Assembly (NCBI RefSeq): GCF_900115745.1
Contig: NZ_FOXP01000004.1
Location: 238,674-302,673, forward strand
Reading direction: 5' to 3'
Source of the DNA: Sphingomonas rubra
GTDB lineage: Bacteria; Pseudomonadota; Alphaproteobacteria; Sphingomonadales; Sphingomonadaceae
Length of the DNA: 64,000 nt
Of the stretch, positions 1 to 12,855 are shown in pieces. Position numbers and translations under genes: made by a program. The notes below the pieces were generated by a model, which saw only the letters and a list, made by a program, of their open reading frames with translations, made no database searches and was not told the origin of the DNA. Each line of letters starts with the position of its first letter. Within the stretch, counting starts at the first letter, position 1.

Positions 1-202
1 CGTCGCCGTGCGCCGAGCAGCCGAAACAGTGGTAGAAGCCCTTGTCGTCGTTGACGTAGAAGGACGGCGTCTTCTCGTTATGGAACGGGCAGCAGCCCCG
101 CATTTCGCGGCCGGCCTTCTGCAACTTGGTCGTCTTGCCGATCAACCCGGACAGCGACGTGCGCGCGCGCAGTTCGTCCAGAAAGGCGGGCGAGAGACTC
201 AT
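1..202 (-). CDS. dnaG: DNA primase DnaG, N-terminal part (runs off the left edge)
   Basis: Makes the RNA primers for chromosome replication. Only the first 67 codons are present, read leftward from an ATG at 202. They encode the CHC2 zinc-binding domain: a CCPFHNEKTPSF segment at about residues 37-48, followed by FYHCFGCSAHGD at about 56-67, which supplies the remaining zinc ligands. The catalytic TOPRIM and helicase-binding domains lie outside the window. The GatB/YqeY gene is the next leftward gene upstream, in the order often seen in alphaproteobacteria (yqeY-dnaG-rpoD). Confidence 0.95.
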   Translation of the reverse strand, partial: MSLSPAFLDELRARTSLSGLIGKTTKLQKAGREMRGCCPFHNEKTPSFYVNDDKGFYHCFGCSAHGD

Positions 203-274
203 GCGCGGGTTATACAACCTATGCCGCAACGCGCGGCGCGTGGCAATCCGCCGGGTGCTGGAAGAAGAAGGATC

Positions 275-450
275 GTTCGCGCGGAGACGCGGAGCCGCGG
301 AGAAGAAGAAATAGATGAGGCGCTGCGCGCGGCTCTCGTCGTGCCGCAGGCTATCGAGTCAAACGCATGGCCAGGTACCGGCGCGCGTGAAGCACGACGT
401 CATCGCCCGCCCCACTCTTCTTCTCCGCGGCTCCGCGCCTCCGCGCGAAC
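275..450. repeat. Long inverted repeat between dnaG and the YqeY gene
   Basis: The arms at 275-309 and 416-450 are reverse complements over 35 bp with one mismatch, separated by about 106 bp. The core is rich in CTCCGCGGCTCCGCG. No gene lies between the arms; the 203-460 stretch holds nothing else that I recognise. As RNA it would form a very stable stem between two co-directional genes, so it could act as a terminator or processing site. It has the look of a dispersed palindromic repeat. Confidence 0.8.
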
Positions 451-460
451 AAAAACCTTC

Positions 461-913
461 TTACGACAACGCCGCCTTCACCAGCCCGCTGGCCTTGCTC
501 ATGTCGAGCGTCGACGCATGCCGCGCCTTCAGTTCCGCCATCACGCGGCCCATGTCCTTCATGCCGCCTGCGCCCAGTTCCGCCTTGATCGCCTCGATCG
601 CGCTCCGCGTCTCGTCCTCGCTCATCTGGGTCGGCAGGAAGCGTTCGATCACCGCGACCTCCGCTTCCTCACCCTTCGCCAGCTCCTCGCGTCCGCCCTT
701 GCGGTACATCTCGATCGACTCGCGGCGCTGCTTCACCATCTTCTGCAGCACTTCGACGACCAGCGCGTCGTCGTCGTCCGGCGCCTTGCCGGTGCGCGCC
801 TCGATGTCGCGGTTCTTGATCGCCGCCTGGATCAGCGACACGGCGTTGCGGGTTTCCTTGTCGCCGGCCTTCATGGCGGCGACCTGGGCGGATTTGATGT
901 CGTCTCGGATCAT
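461..913 (-). CDS. GatB/YqeY domain-containing protein
   Basis: A 150-aa protein of the YqeY family, a helical protein related to the tail domain of the amidotransferase subunit GatB. It may influence tRNA-linked amidation, but its function is not established. The N-terminus (MIRDDIKSAQVAAMKAGD) and the FLPTQMSEDE segment in the middle are typical, and the length matches the family. The ATG at 913 was chosen because the protein begins at the usual family N-terminus; the frame stays open far upstream but only as a shadow of carA. It is divergent from carA across an 87-bp promoter region and upstream of dnaG. Confidence 0.93.
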   Translation of the reverse strand: MIRDDIKSAQVAAMKAGDKETRNAVSLIQAAIKNRDIEARTGKAPDDDDALVVEVLQKMVKQRRESIEMYRKGGREELAKGEEAEVAVIERFLPTQMSEDETRSAIEAIKAELGAGGMKDMGRVMAELKARHASTLDMSKASGLVKAALS

Positions 914-1000
914 GCCCGTCTTATTGACGAAGGGGAGGGCGGGGTCTAGCGGGCGGCGCTTAGCGACATCGCCGTTTTTTCCAGGAGTGCCCGCCCGACC

Positions 1001-2287
1001 ATGGCCGACGCAACGCCCCTTGCCGTGCCCGCCGCCCCGGAAGGCGCCACCGGCGTCCTCGTCCTGTCGACCGGCGACGTGATCTGGGGCCACGGCTTCG
1101 GCGCGGAAGGGCAGGCGGTCGGCGAGGTGTGCTTCCACACCGCGATGACCGGTTACCAGGAGATCATGACCGACCCGAGCTTCGCCGGGCAGATGGTTGC
1201 CTTCACCTTTCCCCATATCGGCAACGTCGGCGCCAACCCCGACGACGTCGAGGCGGACGCACCCCACGCCACCGGCATGATCGTGCGCGAGGTGCCGACC
1301 GAGCCGTCCTCCTTCCGCGCGATGGAGAATCTCGACGGCTGGATGCGCCGTCACGCGCGCATCGGCCTCGCCGGCATCGACACCCGCGCGCTCACCCGCC
1401 GCATCCGCGAGGGCGGCGCGCCCACGGGCGTCATCGCGCACGCCGCCGATGGCCGGTTCGACCTCGACGCGCTCCGCACCATGGCAGCCGACTGGCCCGG
1501 CCTCGAAGGCATGGACCTGGCGAAGAGCGTTTCCACCGAAACGCACTATGGCTGGGAAGGCGGCATCTGGCACCTCGGCTTCGGCTACGGAGAGGGTGCT
1601 TCGACTGCGGCGCGGGGCGCCGCAGTTCATCCTGAGCTTGTCGAAGGGCTCAGCACGAACGGGCAAGGGGAGGTAGGCGCACCTTCCCCGTTCGCCCTGA
1701 GCGAAGTCGAAGCGCAGGCCCCGCGCAAACCCCACGTCGTCGCGATCGATTACGGCAGCAAACGCAACATCTTCCGCAATCTTGCTCTCGCAGGAGCGAA
1801 AGTGTCGGTGGTGCCCGCCACCGCGACCGTTGACCAAATCATGGCGCTGAAGCCCGACGGTATCTTCCTCTCCAACGGCCCCGGCGACCCTGCCGCGACC
1901 GCGGAATACGCCGCCCCCGTCATCCGCGAGCTGCTCGACGCGAAGCTGCCGCTGTTCGGCATCTGCCTCGGCCACCAGCTCCTCGCCCTGACGCTCGGCG
2001 CCCGCACCACCAAGATGTTCCAGGGCCACCGCGGCGCCAACCACCCGGTCAAGCGCCTGTCCGACGGCGCGGTCGAGATCACCAGCATGAACCACGGCTT
2101 CGCGGTCGAACGCGACAGCCTGCCGGAGGGGGTGCGGGAGACGCATGTGTCGCTCTTCGACGGCTCCAACGCGGGGCTGGAGATTAATGGCGGTCGCGCG
2201 TTCAGCGTCCAGTACCATCCGGAAGCGAGTCCGGGACCGCAGGATAGCTTGTATTTGTTCGAGCGGTTTGTGGGGCTCATAGCATGA
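1001..2287 (+). CDS. carA: Carbamoyl-phosphate synthase small subunit
   Basis: The glutaminase subunit that hydrolyses glutamine and passes ammonia to CarB, for arginine and pyrimidine synthesis. The N-terminal CPSase small-chain domain (to about residue 197) is followed by a class I glutamine amidotransferase domain from about residue 240. The nucleophile is Cys322 in LFGICLGHQ, and His406/Glu408 lie in QYHPEAS. At 428 aa it is longer than the usual 380-395 because about 35 residues between the domains are encoded by a palindromic repeat (see 1606-1719). The stop overlaps the next start as ATGA, so translation is probably coupled. Confidence 0.97.
   Translation: MADATPLAVPAAPEGATGVLVLSTGDVIWGHGFGAEGQAVGEVCFHTAMTGYQEIMTDPSFAGQMVAFTFPHIGNVGANPDDVEADAPHATGMIVREVPTEPSSFRAMENLDGWMRRHARIGLAGIDTRALTRRIREGGAPTGVIAHAADGRFDLDALRTMAADWPGLEGMDLAKSVSTETHYGWEGGIWHLGFGYGEGASTAARGAAVHPELVEGLSTNGQGEVGAPSPFALSEVEAQAPRKPHVVAIDYGSKRNIFRNLALAGAKVSVVPATATVDQIMALKPDGIFLSNGPGDPAATAEYAAPVIRELLDAKLPLFGICLGHQLLALTLGARTTKMFQGHRGANHPVKRLSDGAVEITSMNHGFAVERDSLPEGVRETHVSLFDGSNAGLEINGGRAFSVQYHPEASPGPQDSLYLFERFVGLIA
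1606..1719. repeat. Palindromic repeat inserted in frame within carA
   Basis: A hairpin with arms at 1625-1637 and 1648-1660 (11 of 13 positions pair) is followed by a second imperfect stem and a related arm at 1690-1715. The core CCTGAGCTTGTCGAAGG is the short interspersed repeat common in sphingomonads and occurs again, inverted, at 37310-37330. Here it is translated, giving the VHPELVEGL segment, and sits in the linker between the two CarA domains without breaking the frame. Confidence 0.85.
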
Positions 2288-2771
2288 ACTTCACAAGAAT
2301 AGTCCTTGCTGTCTCGCTTGCGCTCCAACTCGCGTCTGGTGCTGCGGCGCAGAAGGCGGGCAAGCCACCGGTGCTGATGCAGTTTCAGTGGTCGCTGTCA
2401 TGCCGAGGCGAGCAGGTCGGCACGGATGGGCAACCGCTATGCTCGGCACAGTACATTGGCTCCCCGAACCTTCAGGTTTCCCGGACTGACACTGGTATGA
2501 GGCTCGTGACGACGGCGGACTGCGGTCGTGGTCCGAACCAATTCGGGCAAGACGTCCCCGCCTATCGCAAGATCGGGATTGACGTCGCACTTGAGTCAGG
2601 CGTGTCGGCGGAGAGGATCCAACGGCTCGTCATGCTGAACCTGAAAGATTTTCCAAAATTGATCCGCAAAGCCTGTCCATCGTCATACAACAGCGGTAAG
2701 TTTGACTTGGAGGAAGGGCATCTGCCGATAATGATAAACTCCGTCTTCGTAATTAAGCAGGTGCGCTACTA

Positions 2772-2772
<1 letters not shown>
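2284..2772 (+). CDS. Putative exported protein of unknown function lodged between carA and carB
   Basis: A 162-aa protein that I do not recognise. It starts with a signal peptide: a basic MNFTR, a hydrophobic stretch, and a likely cleavage site after the AAA of SGAAAQ near residue 22. The mature part has Cys residues near 41, 53, 81 and 131, which could form disulphides in the periplasm. It overlaps carA by ATGA and carB by TAATG, so it is coupled on both sides. Its 3' half is visibly richer in A and T than the flanking genes, which suggests later arrival. Nothing links it to carbamoyl phosphate; it may just share the transcript. Confidence 0.8.
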
Positions 2773-6113
<3,341 letters not shown>

Positions 6114-6186
6114 TTTTCGTTAAATTTCGAGATTGTGCGCGCGCGGGCGACCACCGCGCGGGGCGAATTGCAATGGGGACTAAGTG

Positions 6187-6663
6187 ATGGCCACCGTCGA
6201 GAAGATGCCGATGCTGCAGGAGGGACATGACACCCTCTCGGCGGACCTGAAGCGTCTGAAAGCGGAACGTCCCGAGATCGTCGACGCGATCGAGGAGGCG
6301 CGCGCCCACGGCGACCTGTCCGAGAATGCCGAATATCACGCCGCGAAGGAGCGCCAGGGGCAGATCGAGGCGTCGATCGCCGATATCGAGGACAAGCTGA
6401 GCCGCGCCCAGATCATCGATCCGCGGGACCTGTCGGGCGACAAGGTCGTGTTCGGGGCGACGGTGACGCTGCTCGACGACGACGATAAGCCGGTCAAGTA
6501 CCAGATCGTCGGCCAGACCGAGGCGAACGCCAAGACCGGGCGGATCAGCTACAATTCGCCGCTCGGCCGCGCGCTGATCGGCCGCCGCGTCGACGACGAG
6601 GTCGAGGTGTCGGTGCCCGCGGGTGATCGCTACTACGTCGTGGCGAAGGTGGAATTCATCTGA
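6187..6663 (+). CDS. greA: Transcription elongation factor GreA
   Basis: A 158-aa cleavage factor that rescues backtracked RNA polymerase. The N-terminal coiled coil carries the acidic tip ([18 protein letters not shown], about residues 38-55), whose Asp/Glu pair reaches the polymerase active site. The C-terminal FKBP-like domain ends with [18 protein letters not shown]. The ATG at 6187 is preferred over the GTG immediately before it (6184), because it follows GGGGAC at the right spacing and gives the standard family length. Confidence 0.96.
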   Translation: MATVEKMPMLQEGHDTLSADLKRLKAERPEIVDAIEEARAHGDLSENAEYHAAKERQGQIEASIADIEDKLSRAQIIDPRDLSGDKVVFGATVTLLDDDDKPVKYQIVGQTEANAKTGRISYNSPLGRALIGRRVDDEVEVSVPAGDRYYVVAKVEFI

Positions 6664-6683
6664 GCGACTGGCGTCAATGGCGG

Positions 6684-7295
6684 GTGACCGCGGCCATTGC
6701 GGCCGTGACGGTCCTCGTCTCGCTCCTGATCCTGCTGACCGGTAATCTGCCGGCCGCCGCGATCGACGGCGGGTTCATTCCGGCGCGGGCCGGCGCCGGC
6801 AGTCTTGCCGATCACGGGTTCGCACTGCCGGCATGGCTGACGCCGGCCACCGCCACGCTGGTTCATGGCGGGGTGGCGCATCTGCTGCTCAACCTCGTCA
6901 TCATGATCTTCTGCGGCAAGCAGGTGGAACGCGCGCTCGGCGGCGCATCGATCGCGCTGCTCTACGGGATCGGCGCCTATGCCGGCGCGCTCGGCCACTG
7001 GGCGTTCTCGCCCGGGTCGATCCTCCCCATGATCGGCGCGAGCGGCGCAGTCTCCGCGATCGTCGCCGCCTACGCGCTGCTGTTCGGCGAGCGGCGGACC
7101 CGCGCGATCGGTCCGTTCTCCGCCGACGTCCTGCACGTCGCGTGGCTCGCCGCCGCTTGGATCGGCATCCAATTGCTGATGGGGGTGGCCGGCTTCGCCG
7201 GAGCCTCGGTGGCGATCGGCGCCCATATCGGTGGTTTCGCTGCCGGGCTGGTCCTTACCCGGCCGCTGCTACGCTGGCATTACCGCCACGCCTGA
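6684..7295 (+). CDS. Rhomboid family intramembrane serine protease
   Basis: A membrane protein of about 203 aa with six or so hydrophobic segments. The catalytic serine lies in GASGAVSAI, and the partner histidine in the last helix in AHIGGFAAG. The N-terminal half has the family GGVAHLLLNLVIM helix. Its substrates cannot be predicted. The start is uncertain. GTG 6684 gives a normal N-terminus but has a poor ribosome site. A CTG at 6660 overlaps the greA stop as CTGA and has AAGGTGG seven bases upstream. Confidence 0.9.
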   Translation: MTAAIAAVTVLVSLLILLTGNLPAAAIDGGFIPARAGAGSLADHGFALPAWLTPATATLVHGGVAHLLLNLVIMIFCGKQVERALGGASIALLYGIGAYAGALGHWAFSPGSILPMIGASGAVSAIVAAYALLFGERRTRAIGPFSADVLHVAWLAAAWIGIQLLMGVAGFAGASVAIGAHIGGFAAGLVLTRPLLRWHYRHA

Positions 7296-7374
7296 CTGGC
7301 AGATCGATGTCACGATGGCTCCACGCCGCGGTCTTCTCGCGAGACGCCGACGGTAGACCGACGGCGCTCGAACG

Positions 7375-7605
7375 TCACACCGCGGGGTGTGAAAGCAGGT
7401 CGGGTTCAAGCAACCGGTGCAGGTGCACCACCACGAACCGCATCTCCGCGTCGTCGACCGTGCGCTGCGCGGCGGCACGCCACGCCTTCTCGGCGCTGGC
7501 ATAGTCGGGGAAAATCCCCACGACGTCGAGGTTGGCGGGATCGGCGAAATCGAGCGTCTGGGGATCGCGCACGCGGCCGCCGAAGACGAGGTGGAGCTTG
7601 CTCAT
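7375..7605 (-). CDS. DUF4170-type small protein
   Basis: A 76-aa soluble protein of unknown function. It starts MSKLHLVFGG and contains VGIFPDYASAEKAWRAAAQ and EMRFVVVHLHRLL, the pattern I associate with the alphaproteobacterial DUF4170 family. It is the last gene of a leftward run of five and is convergent with the rhomboid gene. No catalytic motif is apparent. Confidence 0.75.
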   Translation of the reverse strand: MSKLHLVFGGRVRDPQTLDFADPANLDVVGIFPDYASAEKAWRAAAQRTVDDAEMRFVVVHLHRLLEPDLLSHPAV

Positions 7606-7659
7606 GCGCCGCTCCCTAACGACAAGCGGCGCGGGATTGAAGCCCCGCGCCGTGTCCGC

Positions 7660-8121
7660 TCACGCGTTCTCGCTACGTTTCGCGGACTGCGCCGCGGCGC
7701 TGCCCGCACTCGACAGGGCCTTGCCAACACCGTCGAGCAGTTCGCGCCCGCGATCCTTGGCCGCCGACGGCGTCAGGCCGGCGGAGTCGAGCTCCTGCCT
7801 TCCCGCCTCCTTGGCGGCGGCAAGCGCCTGACGAGCCGTCTCGCCGAGCCGCTTGCCGACGGGGGCGAGCAGTTCCTTCTCGCGCGCACTGCGCGGCAAC
7901 AGCGCGCCGACCAGCGCCCCGACGGCGAGGCCGCCGACGACGATGCCGAGCGGATTGCCGTCGATCTGCCGTCCGGCACGTTCCACCGCGTCCTTCGCGG
8001 TCGCCTTGGAGTTGCGCAGTGCGTCCTCCGCCTTCTCGCGCACGTCGTGCACGACCTTGGCGGCGGCATCGCGGCCGTGCAGGTCATTGTCGGTGGGCTT
8101 GTGTTGATCGTGGGTCGGCAT
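7660..8121 (-). CDS. DUF883/ElaB-YqjD-like membrane-anchored protein
   Basis: A 153-aa protein with a charged, Lys/Glu-rich amphipathic N-terminal half and a single short hydrophobic segment (NPLGIVVGGLAVGALVGALL) at about residues 56-75, followed by an Ala-rich helical C-terminus. The GxxxG-rich helix resembles the ElaB/YqjD family, which tether to the inner membrane and bind ribosomes in stationary phase in E. coli. That role is only an analogy here. It lies 3 bp downstream of the DUF3618 gene, so it is almost certainly co-transcribed. Confidence 0.7.
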   Translation of the reverse strand: MPTHDQHKPTDNDLHGRDAAAKVVHDVREKAEDALRNSKATAKDAVERAGRQIDGNPLGIVVGGLAVGALVGALLPRSAREKELLAPVGKRLGETARQALAAAKEAGRQELDSAGLTPSAAKDRGRELLDGVGKALSSAGSAAAQSAKRSENA

Positions 8122-8124
8122 GGA

Positions 8125-8427
8125 TCAGTCCTTCCTGGGCTGGGCGGGCACTGGCCTGGACGCCTTGCGATGGCGCCAGAACCCGATAATGCGATGGCGG
8201 GCGAGCAACAGGCCGATCGCGGCGATCGCCCCGGTGACGGCGCCCGGATTGCGCCGGGCACCCTCGACGGCGGCGCGCCCGGCGGCGGTGCCGACGGCCT
8301 GCGCCTCGCGAACGAGCAATTGGGGGTCGAGGCGTTCCTGCAACTGCGTCACCGTGCCCGACAACCGCTCGCGGGCGAGCGCGGCCTCCGCCTCGGCGGA
8401 CAACAGCGTGGCAGCGGGATCGGTCAT
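8125..8427 (-). CDS. DUF3618-type protein with one C-terminal membrane segment
   Basis: A 100-aa protein. The N-terminal helix contains ARERLSGTVTQLQERLDPQ, characteristic of DUF3618, and a hydrophobic stretch (NPGAVTGAIAAIGLLLARH) lies at about residues 61-79, followed by a basic tail. Its function is unknown; such genes often accompany holin-X-like and ElaB-like genes, as here. Its ATG overlaps the stop of the upstream gene by 4 bp. The frame stays open upstream but only as a shadow of that gene. Confidence 0.8.
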   Translation of the reverse strand: MTDPAATLLSAEAEAALARERLSGTVTQLQERLDPQLLVREAQAVGTAAGRAAVEGARRNPGAVTGAIAAIGLLLARHRIIGFWRHRKASRPVPAQPRKD

Positions 8428-8767
8428 GCGTGGCGCTCCGGGCTGGCGAGCTTGCCTCGGCCGACAACGGCCAGGATCGCGGCGGTCAGGAAGACGACGC
8501 CGGTGACGATCGCCGTCGCGCCGAGCGGCCCGATCAGCGTCGCCAGCGACAGGATCAACCCAACGAGCAGCGCGATAAACGCGCAGAGCGCAAGCACGCC
8601 TGCGCTCACGAAGAAGATCGCCGCGGCCTTGTATGCCGCCACCCGCTCGCCTGCCCGTGCCTTGTAGAGTGCGACCTCGGCCGACACGAGCGCGCGGCTG
8701 TCGTCGACCAACCGGCCGACCAGCGTCGCCACGCCGGGTGCGTGATCGAGAGAGGAGTCGATCGGTG

Positions 8768-8771
<4 letters not shown>
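8424..8771 (-). CDS. Phage holin family protein (holin-X-like)
   Basis: A 115-aa protein with two strongly hydrophobic helices (about residues 47-70 and 77-103) behind an amphipathic N-terminus (LVDDSRALVSAEVALYKAR). This is the usual look of the Actinobacterial holin-X/YqjE family of small envelope proteins. Despite the family name, no phage genes are nearby and a lytic function is not implied. It is coupled by 4-bp overlaps to the genes on both sides. Confidence 0.8.
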
Positions 8772-10670
<1,899 letters not shown>

Positions 10671-10673
10671 TCG

Positions 10674-10991
10674 ATGCGCCGGCCGTCCACCTTTCGCCGC
10701 ATGCTGCGCCGGGCGGCGGTGCCGGCGGCGGTGCTGACGGTGCTCGCCTTCTTCGGCGGCTACGCGGTGCTGGGGCCGAACGGCGTCCTCGCCTACGGCG
10801 ACTACAAGCGGCAGCTGGTGAAGCGCGAGCGTGACTACCAGGCGCTCGACCGCCGTCGCCAGGTGTGGAAGAACCGCGTCGCGCTGCTCAACCCCGATCA
10901 TGCCAATCCCGACATGGTCGACGAGATGGTGCGCAAGGAACTGAACGTCGCCCATCCTGACGAGGTCATCGTGCCGCTCGACGGCAAGTGA
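10674..10991 (+). CDS. ftsB: Cell-division protein FtsB/DivIC family
   Basis: A 105-aa bitopic protein. It has a basic N-terminus, one membrane helix (about residues 13-35) and then a coiled coil (YKRQLVKRERDYQALDRRRQ) leading to the conserved NPDMVDEMVRKELNVAHPDE. FtsB works with FtsL and FtsQ in the septal peptidoglycan complex. The position directly after eno supports the call. The ATG at 10674 follows the enolase stop by 3 bp. Confidence 0.9.
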   Translation: MRRPSTFRRMLRRAAVPAAVLTVLAFFGGYAVLGPNGVLAYGDYKRQLVKRERDYQALDRRRQVWKNRVALLNPDHANPDMVDEMVRKELNVAHPDEVIVPLDGK

Positions 10992-11035
10992 CCGGACTGG
11001 CAAGCTGGCGCAGGTGAGATGAGGGAGAGGTGCCG

Positions 11036-12760
11036 ATGACGCGACTGATGCTGGGGGCGGCGATGCTCGCGCTGGTCGGCGCCGCGCCGGTGCAGACAGT
11101 GCCGCTGGCGACCGGGGCGACGCAGGCGACGAGCCGCTGGGCGACGTTCCGCGACGCCTATATCGAGGAGCTGTTCCGGCTCGATCCGGGCTTCGCCATC
11201 TATCAGGGGCGGCACGATCTCGACGGCCGGGTGCAGGACTGGAGCCCGGCGGGGCTGCGGCGGATCGGCGACTTCTATCGCCGCTCGATCGCCGCCGCGC
11301 GCGCGATGCCGGATCGAAGCCTGACCGCCGACGAGCGGTTCGAGCGCGATTACCTGATCCAGGTGACCAAGGGCCGGCTGTTCTGGCTGGAGGATGCCGA
11401 TCAGCCGCACACCAACCCCAAATGGTACGTCGACGCAGGGCTCGACCCGAACGTCTACGTCGCACGCAACTACGCGGACGCCACCACGCGGGCGAAGGCG
11501 CTCACCGCCTTCTTTCGCCGCATCCCGCTCGCCGCCTCGCAGATCCGCGCCAATCTGAAGACGCCGATGCCCTTGTCGTTCGCGCGCTACGGCGCGGCGG
11601 CGTTCAACGGGTTCGCCGATTATTACGGCACGGACGCGGTCGCCGCCTTCGCCGAGGTGAAGGACGCGGGCGTCCAGCGCGACCTGAAGGAAGCGGCGAC
11701 CAGCGCCGCGGCCGCGATGCGCTCGCTGGGCGGCTATCTGGAAGGGCAGCAGCGCACCGCGAACGATGCCTACGCGCTCGGCCCCGCGCGTTTCTCGCGC
11801 ATGCTGTCGGCGACGGAGGGCGTGTCCGTCCCGCTGGCGCAGCTGGAGGCTGCCGGCCGCGCCGACCTTCAGCGCAACCGCACCGCGCTGGTCGCGGCGT
11901 GCGCACGATTCGCGCCCGGCGCCACCGTTCCCGCCTGCGTCGAACGGATGAACGCCGACAAGCCGGAGGGCGGCCCCGTCGCGGAGGCGCGGCGCCAGAT
12001 CCCCCGCCTGCGCGCCTTCGTCGAGGCCAAGGATCTCGTCACCATCCCCGGCACCGAGCAGGCGCTGGTCGAGGAGAGCCCGCCCTTCAACCGCCAGAAC
12101 AGCGCCTATATCGACCCGCCGGGGCCGTTCGAACACGGGTTGCCGTCGATCTATTATATCTCGCCGCCCGATCCCGCCTGGGACCAGAAGACGCGCGATG
12201 CCTTTGTGCCGGGCAAGGACGACCTGCTGTTCACCTCGGTGCACGAGGTAATGCCGGGCCATTTCCTCCAGTTCCTCCATGCCAACCGCTCGCCCTCGCT
12301 GTTCGGGCGCATCTTCGTCGGCTACGCCTTCGCCGAGGGCTGGGCGCATTACGCCGAGGAGATGATGTGGGAGGCCGGGCTGGGCGACGGCAGCCCGCAG
12401 GTCCATATCGGCCAGCTGTCGAACGCGCTGCTGCGCGACTGCCGCTTCCTGTCGGCGATCGGCCTCCATGCGCGGGGCATGACGCAGGAACAGTCGCGGC
12501 GGATGTTCGTGGAACAATGCTATCAGGACGAAGGCAATGCGCGGCAGCAATCGGCGCGCGGCACCTACGACCCGGCCTATCTCAACTACACCATGGGCAA
12601 GCTGCTGATCCGCCGCCTGCGCGCGGACTGGACGGCCGGGCGCGGCGGCCGGGCCGGGTGGAAGGCGTTCCACGATCGCCTGTTGAGCTTCGGCGGCCCC
12701 GCCATTCCGCTGGTCCGCCAGCGCATGATGAACGAGAAGACGGCGCGGGCGGTGTTCTGA
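11036..12760 (+). CDS. DUF885 family exported protein, probable metallopeptidase
   Basis: About 574 aa, with a signal peptide (MTRLMLGAAMLALVGAAP). The DUF885 signature HEVMPGHFLQF starts at residue 403 and supplies a putative zinc-binding HExxxGH motif. The following AEGWAHYAEEMMWEAG segment is also typical and probably gives the third ligand. The family is thought to consist of gluzincin-like peptidases, but the substrate is unknown. ATG 11036 sits 5 bp after GGGAGAGG; the in-frame GTG at 11030 overlaps that site and is less likely. Confidence 0.88.
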   Translation: MTRLMLGAAMLALVGAAPVQTVPLATGATQATSRWATFRDAYIEELFRLDPGFAIYQGRHDLDGRVQDWSPAGLRRIGDFYRRSIAAARAMPDRSLTADERFERDYLIQVTKGRLFWLEDADQPHTNPKWYVDAGLDPNVYVARNYADATTRAKALTAFFRRIPLAASQIRANLKTPMPLSFARYGAAAFNGFADYYGTDAVAAFAEVKDAGVQRDLKEAATSAAAAMRSLGGYLEGQQRTANDAYALGPARFSRMLSATEGVSVPLAQLEAAGRADLQRNRTALVAACARFAPGATVPACVERMNADKPEGGPVAEARRQIPRLRAFVEAKDLVTIPGTEQALVEESPPFNRQNSAYIDPPGPFEHGLPSIYYISPPDPAWDQKTRDAFVPGKDDLLFTSVHEVMPGHFLQFLHANRSPSLFGRIFVGYAFAEGWAHYAEEMMWEAGLGDGSPQVHIGQLSNALLRDCRFLSAIGLHARGMTQEQSRRMFVEQCYQDEGNARQQSARGTYDPAYLNYTMGKLLIRRLRADWTAGRGGRAGWKAFHDRLLSFGGPAIPLVRQRMMNEKTARAVF

Positions 12761-12855
12761 CGCGACGCGCCGCTTCGCCATAGGAAGAAAGCCACGGGCG
12801 GATTGCCCCGACGACGATCTCCCGTCACAATGTCACCCGACACGATCGGGAGAGA

